Source: Dichetophora obliterata (Eukaryota > Arthropoda > Insecta > Diptera > Sciomyzidae). From it: a stretch of 64,000 bases of DNA. The notes below the pieces were generated by a model. It worked only from the letters and a program-made list of their open reading frames with translations. It did no database searches and was not told where the DNA came from. The position numbers and the translations under genes are program-made. This document shows, piece after piece, positions 22,751-34,210 of the stretch; the first letter of the stretch is position 1, and the number at the start of each line of letters is the position of its first letter. The DNA lies in assembly GCA_963920525.1 (NCBI GenBank), contig OY986438.1, positions 137,635,022 to 137,699,021 on the forward strand, in the 5' to 3' direction.

Positions 22751-22972
22751 TGCTTGGTTTTCACTATGTCATTTTTATGACGACACAAAGTTTATCACCT
22801 GAAATATCCCCTTAATTAAACTCTAGAACATTTTCTGCATAGCTCCATTTAATAAATTATTTGTTTTTAATTTTCCAAGATTGTCAAAGTTAGAAAAAAT
22901 GTCAACATGTTGTTATTTTCAATTTGATTGACAACAACTGACCACTGAAAATGACATAGTGAAAACCAAGCA
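22751..22972. mobile_element. 222-bp PIF/Harbinger-type MITE
   Basis: Perfect inverted ends of about 24 bp, TGCTTGGTTTTCACTATGTC, with TAA on both sides (22748-22750 and 22973-22975). The end resembles that of the MITE at 4451 (TGCTATGTTCACACT). No coding potential. Confidence 0.82.
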
Positions 22973-23277
22973 TAAGCTATATTTTTCTAATTTTTGGAAA
23001 AAAATATATTTAAAAATCATTTTAAATAACACGATTTATTCTTTGTAATTGAACTTACGCTTTCCGAATGATCATCGTTAATTTTCAGGTGAATGCAATT
23101 GATCTATTTATATTTTTTTGATAAATTTTTCGTGATTTTCTTACTTTTTGCAGAATTTAGTACAATCAAATTCTATATAAAACATTGTTTTGGCCTCGAA
23201 CTGTTATAAAATATTCGATTTAGGCAAATTTTTTTTGTGTAAAAAGTTTTTGTAATCAGTGGTTAACAATCATTTAA

Positions 23278-24385
23278 AGGGCTCACTCAAAAATCGTGTT
23301 TTTGAATTTGGTCTAAAATAAACTTTTTTTGCTTGAAGTGAAAACTTCGGCAAAAGTTTGTCGATGTGACGTTTTAGAATTTTTTATGAACACCCAGGGA
23401 ATTATTAAATTTTTCTATACGGCTGCCATGAAAAATTTGAGGCTGTAATAGCCATACTAGAGTTATTATATATGAAAAGAAGTTGCTTTGGCTGAAAGTT
23501 TAAACAAGAACTTTATGAGAGCTCTCATAACCCTAATTGAATCTGCAAGAAGCACAAAACAAAAACGACAATTTTTTTCATCGTCTTTCGTAACTAAAAG
23601 CTGTGGTTACAGTTGTGATACATTCAGTATTGTGGCTCAAGACGCAATAATTGAAAATTTATTTTCAATATTTCAATTATTGCGTCTTGAGTAACTTTTA
23701 TACGGCTATTGTAGCCTCAATACGGTTTTCACGCTTTTACTGCGGATACTAAAACCACAAAAAAAGAATAAATCTATTTTATTTTTGACATTTCAATGCG
23801 CTTGTTGGCAAAAAGCAAAAAATTATTTATAAAGTTTTAATTAATCAGTATTTTTAAACACTCGAAATAACTTAAACAGGATAAAACACACTGTAAGTAC
23901 AAATAAAATGTGATAAGCTATCAATTAATCGGGAATAATTCTCAAGAAGTCGTGAATGAAAACTTTTGTTTTTGAGCAAAATTGTGGCAGTTTTATAAGT
24001 ACCTAATTTTTCACAAACAGTGAAGAGAAATGAAAGAAACTGCGTTATATTAAAACAAAAACTGAAAAAACAAAAGTTAACTTTCACAATTTCATCACAA
24101 AATATTTTTCCACGATTTGTCAACATCACGATTTATAGCAGCCACAAAAGGCGCTGTTATGACCCCTCCACGATTCGGCTATCAAAACCGAATTCATCTC
24201 ACCATTGTAAGTTCTTACAACTTCCTGTGAGGTTGTCAAAACCGAAATAGCAGCTTTTAAACTGGAATCTAGCAGCCATTATGGAAGTTGTCACAGCCTC
24301 ATATATTAAATTTTTGAGAACCGTAATATTACGGCTAGAAGAAGCTATATTTTGATAGCATCGCCAGTTCCGTGAGTGAAGCCTC
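23278..24385. mobile_element. 1.1-kb TTAA-flanked inverted-repeat element
   Basis: TTAA occurs at 23274-23277 and 24386-24389, immediately outside inverted ends AGGGCT-CACTCA and GAGGCTTCACTCA (read inward). Internally it has short inverted words such as GGCTATTGTAGCC and a perfect 21-bp-arm hairpin at 23636-23691. TTAA targeting suggests a piggyBac-type or Sola-type element; there is no transposase. Confidence 0.5.
23636..23691. repeat. Perfect hairpin, 21-nt arms
   Basis: CTCAAGACGCAATAATTGAA (23636 on) is exactly complementary to the arm ending at 23691, with a 14-nt AT loop. Confidence 0.85.
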
Positions 24386-24389
24386 TTAA

Positions 24390-25039
24390 CACGTGCTTAT
24401 AATAAAACAATCCGTTCACCTTCTAACAAGATCATGCTTTGCCTATAGGGTTTCGACAAACTCAAAAATATTCAAAAACAACTTTCCGCTCCGCAGGTAT
24501 CCACACCTACATTCATTTGACTACTCTGTGGACAGTTTATCAATGCATGCATATTTAACAATGAATGTTTTCACGGATTTTAATTTAGCTTTTGAATGAT
24601 TCAATAAAATAAAAATAAAAAATTTAAATTTTTGTCGTTTTTGACTAAGGCAAAAATATTAAGCTACTGTGTAACATTATAACATTTGAACAAAGTTCTT
24701 AGTGATTTTTTTCCGATACTATTCAACATAATTTAAGAACAATTCTATTAAAAGCAGCCGAAAAGAGTTAAAGTATTCAATTAAAATGTTTCTGGTAAAA
24801 TTTTTAATATAAACCTCAACAGCTTACAGCTACAGGATAAATATGCAGCTCATTTCTATACAGCAAAATAGTAAGTTTAATTTGTAAGCTTCTTGAAGCT
24901 ATGCAATAAACAATACTTTTGATGTTGCAAAGTGAACGTTTCTTAAGTAATATTTTCTTAATAGATATAAAGGTACGCTGTCGACAAAGCATTTTTATAA
25001 TTTTTTCTATACGAAGCTCTTTGCCATGTTTTCTTAATC
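24390..25039. other. AT-rich DNA without recognisable gene
   Basis: Nothing supported; probable flank of the following retrotransposon copy. Confidence 0.3.
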
Positions 25040-25074
25040 TGTACCATATAGTCTCAAATTTGCGAAAAATTCTG

Positions 25075-25481
25075 CTTACCCTTGGTACACTAAGGATTTA
25101 AAGACTCTTCGCAACAACAGGAATAGGGCATGGAAAAAATATGTTTGTAGTTTTGACTCAAATGACCTGGAAACATACAAACGTTTGTTTCTGGAATTTG
25201 AGAATAGCTCAGCTGCATTATATAATGAGTATTTGGATAATTTGAAGCTGAGTATTTTGTCTGATCCAAAAAAATTTAGGGATTTAATTATGTTAAGAAG
25301 AAGACAAATGGATTTCCTTCTTCTTTCAAATTTCAGGATGGATTTACTGATTTGTGGCATATTTGCCAATCTTTTTAAAGAATCATTTTGTTCAGATTCT
25401 TGTAATTCTGATTTAGCATATTTTGATTATATGAACAACGCACCCAAAGTTTCTTTGGGGCAGATATCTTTTACCTCATAG
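25075..25481 (+). pseudogene. Retrotransposon pol, linker segment
   Basis: Reads PWYTKDLKTLRNNRNRAWKK and then YLDNLKLSILSDPKKFRDLI, the typical post-endonuclease linker that leads into the RT of Jockey/CR1-group elements. It ends near the RTE insertion point at 25498. Confidence 0.6.
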
Positions 25482-25497
25482 GATATTTTTAAGAAAA

Positions 25498-25508
25498 TTA
25501 AATCAATA
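25498..25508. repeat. Left target duplication of the RTE element
   Basis: TTAAATCAATA, repeated exactly at 28647-28657. Confidence 0.8.
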
Positions 25509-28500
25509 CTTACTTACTTACTTAGTTGGCGCTACAACCGTATGTCGGTCTTGGCCTCATCTAAGAATTTGCGCCAGCCATTTCTGTCTTTCGCTTGCTG
25601 GCGCCAGTTAGAAATTCCAAGCTTCGTCAGGTTGTCCTCTACTTGGTCTTTCCAACGAAGATGCGGTCGTCCTCTTCTACGTTGACCGCCGCTGGGTACC
25701 GAATCGAATGCTTTCTTCACTGAAGCATCGTCTTTCATGCGCTGAACATGACCAAGCCAGCGAAGCCGCTTGATTTTAATGCGCTTGACTATGTCGATGT
25801 CAGCGTACAGCTCATACAGTTCATCATTCCACCGTATTCGCTACTCGCCATTGACGCAGATTGGTCCGTAGATCTTACGAAGAACCTTTCTCTCGAATGC
25901 TCCTAAAGTCTTTTCATCTAAACTGCTCAGCGTCCAGGTTTGTGATGCATAAAGTAGGACGGGCATGATGAGCGATTAATAGAGCGTGATTTTCGTTCGT
26001 CGAGAGAGGGCTCTGCTTCTCAATTGCCTACTGTATACCTCGAAGGAGGTATTGTCAACGGTAACGTGGGTTCCAAGACGCTGGGACTGTTTGTTTGTTG
26101 ACACCAAGTATTTCATCTTATCTGCATTCACTGACAGACCCATTCGACTTGACTCTCTTTCTAATCTGGAAAAGCTGCACTGACTTCGCGCGTATTATCA
26201 GCATACGCAAGCAGCATAACACTCTTGTAGAATATTGTGCCACTACGTCTCAGATCAGCAGCTCGGATGATCTTTTCCATCATTAGGTTGAAAAAGTCGC
26301 ACTATAAGGATTCACCTTGTCTGAAACCTCGTTTGGTAATAAATGGTGGGGAGAGGTCCTTCCCGATTTTAACTGCGCTGCTGGTGTTGCTCAGTGTCAT
26401 CCTGCAAAGTCATATTAGTTTTGCAGGAATACCAAATTCAGACATGGTGGAGTACAGGTGCTTCCTTATTGGACTGTCGAAGGCGGCTTTGTAGTCGACA
26501 AAAAGATGGTGGGTGTCGACTTGTTTTTCTTGAGTCTTCTCCAAGATTTGCCGTATCGTGAAAATCTGGTCCATGGTGGACTTTCCAGGTCTGAAGCCAC
26601 ACGTATAAGGTCCGATCAGTTCGTTTACAATGGGCTTCAATCTTTCACATAAAACGCTCGACAGGACCTTATATGCGATATTAAGAAAGCTTATCCCACG
26701 GTAATTGGCACAAATAGTGGGATCGCCTTTCTTGTGGATTGGGCAGAGCACACTGAGATTCCAATCGTTCGGAATGCATTCTTCCGACCATATTCTGCAT
26801 AGAAGCTCGTGAATGCATTTAAGTAGAGCTTCGCCTCCGTTCTTAAACAGCTCAGCAGGTAAGCCATCAGCTCCCGCGACTTTGTTATTTTTAAGCCGAG
26901 CTATAGCTGTCAGAATTTCATCATAGTCGGGCAGCGGAACCTCGACGCTGTCATCCGCAATTGGGGTTTCCGGAATATCATCTGTATTGGCGGGATTGTT
27001 GTCAGCGTCGCCATTTAGAAGCTTAGAGAAGTGTTCCCTCCATAACGTCAGTGTACTCTGGATATCTGTCACTATATTCCCGTTTTCATCCTTGCAGGAA
27101 GAGGCCACGGTTTTAAAACCATCGGCAAGGCGTCTTATTTTTTCGAAAAATTTTCGGGCCTCATTCCTGTCACCATACATCTCAATCTTCTCTTGCTCGC
27201 GCTTTTCTGCCTCTCTTTTTTTCCGCCTGAAAATATGTCTCTCTTCCCTCCTCTTTTCTTTGTATCGCTCCTTAGCAGCGCGCGTTACAACCGACTGCAG
27301 GGTGGCTTTGTAGGCGGCGTCTTTCTCTGCAGTGGCGTTGCGACACTCCTGGTCGTACCACTGGTTTCGGCGAGGGCGTTGGTAGCCAATCACCTCTTCA
27401 GCAGCCGCACGCATGGAGTTGGAAATGTGTGTCCACTGTGCACATATATCATCGATTGGAGGAGTGCTTTGAAGCAGGAGTGAGAGTCGAGTGGCGAAAG
27501 CATTCTGAGCATTCTGAAACAAGAGAGTCTGTTTCGATTGCAGCTTGTCGACGTCTAGCTTTCTCTGTGTAGGGTTGCGTGTATTCTTAGCTGCGCACAG
27601 ACGTATATGGATCTTGGCTGCAACAAGATAGTGATCCGAGTCAATGTTTGCACCACGGATCGTGCGTACATCCAATACACTGGAAGAGTGCCTTCCGTCG
27701 ATCAAAACGTGATCAATTTGATTTTTTGTTTTTTGATCAGGGGACATCCAGGTGGCTTAATGAATATTGAGATGCTTGAATCTAGTGCTACTTACGACCA
27801 TGTTTCGTGCTGCGGCGAAGTCAATCAGCCTCATTCCGTTATCGGAGGTGTTGTCGTGGAGGCTGAACTTTCCGACTATTGGACCAAAAATATTTTCCTT
27901 GCCCACCTTAGCGTTGAAGTCACCAAGCACGATTTTTACGTCGTGGCGGGGGCAGCGTTCGTAAGTATTTTCAAGGCGCTCGTAGAAAATTGCATTGATC
28001 TCATTGTCCTTGTCTTCTGTCGGAGCGTGCGCACATATTAGGCTTATATTGAAAAATCTAACCTTGATGCGGATTATGGCAAGTCGTTCGTTCACAGGTG
28101 TGAATCGCAGGACGTGGGGCCGTAGTCTCTTGCCAACTACAAATCCGCATCCAAACTCGTGCTTCTCCGCATGGCCGCTGTTGAAGATATCACAGGGTGC
28201 ATGCCGAATGCAACCCTGTCCCTTCCATCGCATTTCTTGGATAGCAGTGATATAAGCTTTGTATCTTTCCAAGACATCAGTCAGTTGGATAGAGGAACCT
28301 TCCCAATTAAGGGTTCGGACATTCCAGGTGCATATCCGTAAATCATTATCAGTTTTTCGTTTGCGGTAGTCGTCATCAGATTTGGGGATCATTTTTCTTC
28401 TATTCTTATTTGTTTTCATTGAAATTGGTTTTTACGGGTGGGCTTCAAACCCGACGCACAACCTATTTTAAGCCTAGGGAGGCCTGCTGCTCAGATTAGC

Positions 28501-28646
28501 CGCCAAACTAACGGTTGTCAGTTTTGACGTTGCCCAGGAAACACCACGTGGAGGTTTGAGTCGACTTGAGACGATTTTACAAAGATTATGCTGGCCTCGC
28601 CAGGTTGAGACAGTCAGACATGTTACATTGTTCCATCGCCCTTAGT
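25509..28646 (-). mobile_element. RTE-type non-LTR retrotransposon, about 3.1 kb
   Basis: Inserted in the minus orientation with an 11-bp TTAAATCAATA duplication. Minus-strand order is 5' UTR, endonuclease (28419-27757), RT (27747-about 26160), basic C-terminal domain (25738-25532) and a 3' tail of AAGT repeats (plus strand ACTTACTTACTT at 25507-25523). The short tandem 3' tail and single EN-RT ORF are characteristic of the RTE clade. Confidence 0.85.
25532..28419 (-). pseudogene. RTE endonuclease-reverse transcriptase, multiply disabled
   Basis: The endonuclease starts at 28419 with ICTWNVRTLN, QEMRWKG and LGDFNAKVG. A TAA where Lys is expected (IH*ATW, about 27757) separates it in frame from the RT, which has CPIHKKGDPT, ANYRGISFL, FRPGKSTMDQI and VDYKAAFDS. 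TGA at about 26408 and TAG at about 26305 follow within the FRQG region. The active site reads YADN rather than YADD and the following segment is deleted (about 26195-26215). The C-terminus keeps RRRGRPHLRWKDQVEDNL. The enzyme cannot be functional. Confidence 0.8.
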
Positions 28647-28657
28647 TTAAATCAATA

Positions 28658-29596
28658 GATGAAGATTTTAGCGCTGGACCAGATGGAATTCCTGCCGCTG
28701 TGTTAAAACAATGCGGCTCCATTTTGTGCCAACTACTCTATATAAATCAATATATCAATTAATGAAAGTAATTTTCCTCTTTTTTGATATCAGTCCTATT
28801 TACAAAAACGGTTGCAGGAATGACGTCACTAATTATAGGTCTATCACTAAGCTGTCTTCAATTCCTATTTTTTTAACGAATAGTGCACGATCGAGTGAAA
28901 ATTCACTGTGGGCAAGTCATGACGACTCGTAAGCATGGTTTTGTTACTGGCAGATCCACTGTGTCTAATCTTCTCGATTTCACTACATTCTGCTTAAAAT
29001 CTATTGACTCTGGTAGCCAGGTCGATTGCATTTACACTGACTTTAGCAAAGCTTTTGATAAATTACCACATAATCTAATTTTATTAAAACTTCAATTAAT
29101 GGGATATCCAGAGTATTTTGTAAACTGGATCAAATCGTATTTGATGGAGCGATCTTATCAAATACGGTTCCGAGGCTTGTTGTCTTCTGAATTTGTTGCA
29201 GAATCGGGTGTTCCGCAAGGAAGCCACCTGGGTCCACTTCTGTTTATTATTGCAATTAATGATGTTACCCACGTCATCAAACACTCTCATTTGCTTATTT
29301 ATGCAGATGATATGAAAATATACAGAACAATTGATTCTAATGACAATTCAGAGCTGGTCCAGTCAGACTTGAAATCCTTTGAGGTTTGGTGTTCTACAAA
29401 TAAGATGTTCTTAAATCCAGATAAATGTCAAACTATGACCTTTTTGCGTAAAAGGAACAATTTTATTTTTGATAACGAAATTAAAGTTACTCCACTATGT
29501 CGTGTAACTACCGTCAAAGACTTTGGTATATGCATGGATTCTCAATTGTCGTTAAGCATGCATATTGAAAGAATTTGTAAAAAAGCATCTTTGTAG
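28658..29596 (+). pseudogene. Retrotransposon pol, reverse transcriptase segment
   Basis: Continues the pol interrupted at 25498: SAGPDGIPAAVLKQCG, SPIYKNG..NDVTNYR, HGFVTGRSTVSNLL, TDFSKAFDKL, GVPQGSHLGPLLF and intact YADD (29300-29311), then NPDKCQTMTF and VKDFGICMD. Frameshifts lie between 28730 and 28890, after which the frame is open for about 237 codons. It stops at 29594-29596, where the 3-kb insertion begins. Confidence 0.75.
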
Positions 29597-29951
29597 CATA
29601 CAACGTTACAACGTTTTAACAAAACGGATGTTATAGTTTGAGCAGATGATGGGCAGCGGAAGCACGCGTTGTTTCCGGCTCTGGCTCGACGGCAATTAGG
29701 GGTGAAGTTCCTGCGCCTACCATCTGCGAATTGCTAATTGCTACGCGACTGTAAAAAAACTTTAAATTCTGCGTGCAGGGATAAGGCAAAGGGCTAGATA
29801 GAATTAGATAAAATAGAAATAACAATAAAGTTCCTTCATCACGGTTGTTCAAATACCTTTATGCTTATTGAAATATTCTCTGGGCTCTGTTTTTCTAGCC
29901 TCAATGGTGCCCTCCCAACCATGATCATCGATAACCACCAAAATGACTTAA

Positions 29952-30685
29952 GGCCCTATTCTCCTTCAGCTTGCTGTTTTTGGACCCTTTTTGAAAAAAT
30001 TCTCATTTGAAAACGCAAAAAGATATTTGAATTTTGTTTTTTATTGAATTAGTAATGAATGAAAGAAAATAAAAAAATTTTTTTCGCCGCGATATAGGGG
30101 CTGTCCATAGATGATGGCACCGTCAAAGTTGGCCCTCAAAAAAAAAGGCATGGTGCTGGCGGCCACGATTCCGGCCCTCAGGAGCGTCTGAAAAAAAAAA
30201 CAAATATAGGGTTATGATCAGCATAGATGTAATTTTGGCCCGTAGTAAAATAAAAATTTTGCGATTTTTTTTGACAAAATGGCGGCCACTTGAAATTGAC
30301 AAATCGAATTTGGACCCATTTTTTTGTAGTTTAGTGTAAAAAAAAAATAGTGAAAAAAATCGCAAAATTTTTATTTTACTACGGGCCAGAATGGTGACAA
30401 TTTTACGTCGATTAAATTTTGTTTCATTCAAATCGGTTTAGTAGAACTGGCGGAATCGTGGCCGCCAGCTCGAAAAACGTGGTTTCGAGATAAACGCGTT
30501 CAAAGTTCAAAGCAACATAAAAACTACTCATTTTAGCGAAGACATGACCCCACAAAAATAGCCATATCTTCTAAAGTATTTCGAATTTCAAAAAACCCTT
30601 TTAGGGTTATATTCTTAAATGTCCAAGCTATAAAAAAATGCAAAAAAAAAACAGAAAAAATTTTTTGCTGAAAGAGAATAGGGCC
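29952..30685. mobile_element. 734-bp TTAA-flanked foldback element
   Basis: Ends GGCCCTATTCTCCTTCAGC and the inward reading from 30685, GGCCCTATTCTCTTTCAGC, differ by one base. TTAA lies outside both (29948-29951, 30686-30689). Long internal inverted repeats (about 30235-30273 with 30348-30387, and 30157-30176 with 30448-30470) make the centre a large hairpin. It includes the dispersed module (30424-30513). No transposase. TTAA suggests piggyBac- or Sola-type mobilisation. Confidence 0.75.
30424..30513 (-). repeat. Dispersed ~105-bp module, copy 3
   Basis: The reverse complement has ACTTTGAACGCGTTTATCTC and then GAAACCACGTTTTTCGAG, followed by CCGATTTGAATGAAAC, parallel to 1154-1262. Confidence 0.4.
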
Positions 30686-32560
30686 TTAAAAATATTCGGT
30701 GATCACATAACAAATTCACCACACTTTCACACAACTATCTCGACTAGAAATCAGAATAAAATATAATTATAGCCACATTTTTGAAACAAAAATTTATTCA
30801 TTAATACTTAAAAATAATTTAATATATAAAAGTTCCATATTTATATTTTAATAAAGTTTTCTTAAATCTATCTCTTAAAATTTGAATTTGCATTATTTGC
30901 GTTAATTTGCTTTGAATCAATTTACTTAAATGTACAAAGCCTTTTTATTCTTTATTTCGTAATTACTAAAACTAAAGGTAGATTTACTGAACTGATAGTA
31001 GTTTAAATTATTTTAACTTTTTACTCTAAAAGAACAAACAAAACAAGTTTGAAATTCCTAATCAAAACTTCTCAAAGTGTGAGGTGAATTCGAAACTAAA
31101 ATTTACACAAAAAAAATTCAAACTTCTCTTAGCCAAAGAAAAATTCAGTAGATAAACATGAGAGAAAAAAAAACTTGTTTTTTTAAAACAGTTTAAATGT
31201 CTGCAAAATACAAAATTAAACAAATGAAAAATAACTTACTTTGATCGCCTTGTTGCTCCCACGATGAAAGATCTTTCATAGTTATGGAGAGTCGATATCT
31301 GGTTTGCTTAGCTATATCGAAAAGGTTTTAGTTAAAAATTATTATTATAATTGTGTTCGGCTTAAGTTTGCTTTCTATTGTTATTATTATTTTTTTTTTC
31401 TTTGTTACCTAGCAACATTATAATTTTAGCAACATGTTGCAAACTATCACTTAAAAGTGTTTAAAGCATTGAGAGAGAGTGATTTTTTTATATTTATTTT
31501 ACACACACACAAAAGCCTTGAATAGGTTTCATTTAATAAAACCGGTTTTCCGTCTAAGCTTGCATTTACTTGTAGAGCAGTTTATTCACTTGCTCTTAAA
31601 TTTTCACTTTAATGAACAATGAAATTAAAAACTAGTTTGATAATTCTTTCAAACTTCAGCTTTTAAAAGAATTGTTTAATTTTTAACACTAGACTTAAGG
31701 AATATTTATTTTTGGTTTTTTTTTTACTTTGTTTTGTTTTTGTTAGTGGCTTTTATTGGCTTTGCTTTTTGGATAGTAACTAACTCTATTTAAGAAGAAT
31801 ATATTAAACTAGTTAGCTTAAATTTGTTTTAAACACTTTTTTTTAGCTTTATTTTTAGCATATTGTAAATAGTTTTTTTCTTTCTTTTTTTTCAATAAGC
31901 CAATATTTTGTTCCTATCGTGTTTTACTTTTGATTAACACTTATTATTTTTATTCAATCGTCACCACATTTTTTTCCCGAATTTAAACAAATTTACATCT
32001 ATCGCGTGGCGCCGCATGGTAAGACTAAAGTACGATGGTCAGAGGTTCCCGTTGTCATGCTTGTTCCCACTGATGATTTTAGAAAGCTACGGTACAGCCT
32101 TTGTTTTTGTTAATTTTAATTAAGGTATAGAAAAGATGCCAAATCCGTTTATGGAAATGGCACCAATAATTGAATGAATAATCCAATTTGCTTAACTTTA
32201 TATCTTCTCTTTTAGGTGCAATTTAAGTGACAAAAACTTGGTCAAATTCGAAATTTACAAAACTTTTAGCTACTTGCTAACGATTTAAATTATTAGCATT
32301 GAAATTGGCAAAAACCAATAACTATAATTATTTTGAGCCCTGTTGAACTCCTTTCGGTGACTTCTGGTATAGAAAAGAATGATTTCATCAGTTTTTCTAC
32401 CCAGCAACCGTATAGCGATAGCTTTTTAACGTAAAAAAATGACCTTTCACATTCAAATAACATTAAATTTCCAAATACTTAAGTATTGAAACTATTTCAA
32501 AAGGATGACGGAAGAACTAAAAGCTCATGTGGTGAATAATAATTTTACAACTTCATTTTA

Positions 32561-33081
32561 TAAAACTGTGGGCCAAAGAGTTTGATAGCTTAATAACAAC
32601 TACAAAGCTGTATTATTCAATTGTGCGTCCTCACTTGGAGTACGCAAGTCCAGTATGGTCTTCACATTACAATATGCATGTTGATCGAATTGAAAGAATT
32701 CAAAAACGTTTTGCTTAATTTGCTCTGAGAGGCTTGAGTGGAACTGACACATTTAACCTTCCTCCAAATGAGGATAGTTTAAAATTGTTAAAAATGCAAT
32801 CTTTAAGTGAGAGAAGGAAATCTGCTGATATCTTATGCTTACACCAACTTATAACTGGTGCATTCGATTCTCCAGAACTTCTTTCCCTTATAAATTTTAA
32901 CATTAACCGTAGAAACAGTAGAAACTCTAACAACTTGATTTATCTACTATTTAGTAGAACAAATTATATGTTAACTACTCCATTAAATCCCATGAGTACC
33001 TTTGTTAACAACTGTAACGTTTTCGATGTTAACTTGTCGAAAGGCCAACTCAAAAGCAGATTGAAAACTAATGAAGGATAA
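32561..33081 (+). pseudogene. Retrotransposon pol, C-terminal domain
   Basis: Reads LYYSIVRPHLEYASPVWSSH, DRIERIQKRF, one stop (TAA at 32716-32718), then ALRGLSGTDTFNLPPNEDSL and ERRKSADILCLHQLI to a terminal stop at 33079. This post-RT domain matches the same region of the elements at 42943 and 63051, placing all three in one broad group. Confidence 0.75.
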
Positions 33082-33085
33082 GATC

Positions 33086-34210
33086 AATGTAATAGCATGA
33101 TTTGTTGTTATGTCTTGTGTTGTCCCTGAGCCCAACCCATATTATGGTGGGTAATATTTTTCTCATTTTTGATTGTTTGGGACCATTTTTATCGATATCT
33201 TTGAGATATATCAAAAATATTTTGGTTGGTTCTTAAATGATCTAACGTAGAGAAAGTGTGAAAAAACTGTAGTAGCTAAACTCTATTGTTTTTGCATTCT
33301 AATAGTATTTAGTTTTAACACACAGTAAAAAATATAAGGATAAATGTTATACTATTTGGTGCACACATAAATCCAAACCAAAAATGTTTTAAAATTTACA
33401 CCATCAAATCTTATAAAGTTTTCCAGACCATTTTTCTCGTCAGACCAATTGAAACCACTATATTTTCGAATTTCCTGATTTCGGTGAATTTTTTACTTTC
33501 GAACCAGAATATATTTTAATTTACACATGATATACATATAAAATTTTTAAATTATATTTTTTTTATTATTTTTATAATATTGAAAGGTATAAAATTTATA
33601 AATTATTTCTAATAAAAAAGTTTATACCACACAAATGTTATAAAAAAGATAAAATTGACTCTCAAATTTTTTAGTGTACACTTAAATTATGATTTTTTTC
33701 ATATTTTGTTAATGCGATTCTTACAATTATATTTAAATCAAGATAATCATTTACCATATATTTTATTAATTTATTAAATTAAAGGCTTATATCAGTACAC
33801 TTAGAACTTTTTTCTTTTATAGTACAAAAATCATTTAGTTTAGATAATTAAATAAGAATTTAATTAAATTTAAATTCTAACAACCATGCTTAACATTTAA
33901 TTTCTGACATTCAACAATGCCTTATATTAAAAGATTATTATATAAATATAATATATTAAAATAAAAAAAAGAGAAAATACATTAATACAGAAGAAAAGTA
34001 AAGAAAAATGAAGAAGAAAAAACAAAAATAACCTAAAATAAAATAAGATCAAATGATACCTGCTAGGTCATTTCTGATTATTTTCATCATTCACAGAAAA
34101 AAAATGCATTTGTATATTTTTTTGTTTAGTTACAGTCCTATGAATTTTTCAATTGTCAGCTTTCAATATAAGTTTTCAAATTTCAATTGTGATGAACCAA
34201 CTATAATATA
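33086..34210. other. AT-rich DNA, possible small MITE
   Basis: ACACAGTAAAAAATATA (33320) and TTTTTTAGTGTACA (33670) could be weak inverted ends of a 350-bp element. The remainder is very AT-rich and empty. Confidence 0.3.

Larger units (their letters stand above)
29597..32560. mobile_element. Unclassified ~3-kb insertion in the retrotransposon
   Basis: It is defined by the break in pol: the RT stops at 29594 and the frame resumes at about 32561 (LHFIKLWAKEFDSLITTTK). Most of it is AT-rich without coding potential. 29640-29860 is GC-richer, and a separate TTAA-flanked foldback lies at 29952-30685. I found neither LTRs nor terminal inverted repeats, so the type and exact ends are unknown. Confidence 0.45.
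25040..33085 (+). mobile_element. Jockey/CR1-type non-LTR retrotransposon split by two insertions
   Basis: Three plus-strand segments belong to one pol: EN-RT linker (25075-25481), RT (28658-29596) and C-terminal domain (32561-33081). An RTE element with an 11-bp target duplication separates the first two, and an unclassified 3-kb insertion separates the last two. The endonuclease end and ORF1 are absent, so the copy is 5'-truncated or rearranged. Frame breaks occur in all segments. Confidence 0.7.

Noticed and set aside
25986..28341. Plus-strand frames within the RTE element
   Set aside because: Shadows of the minus-strand endonuclease-RT.
29597..32560. LTR retrotransposon
   Set aside because: No matching long terminal repeats, primer-binding site or gag/pol motifs found by eye.
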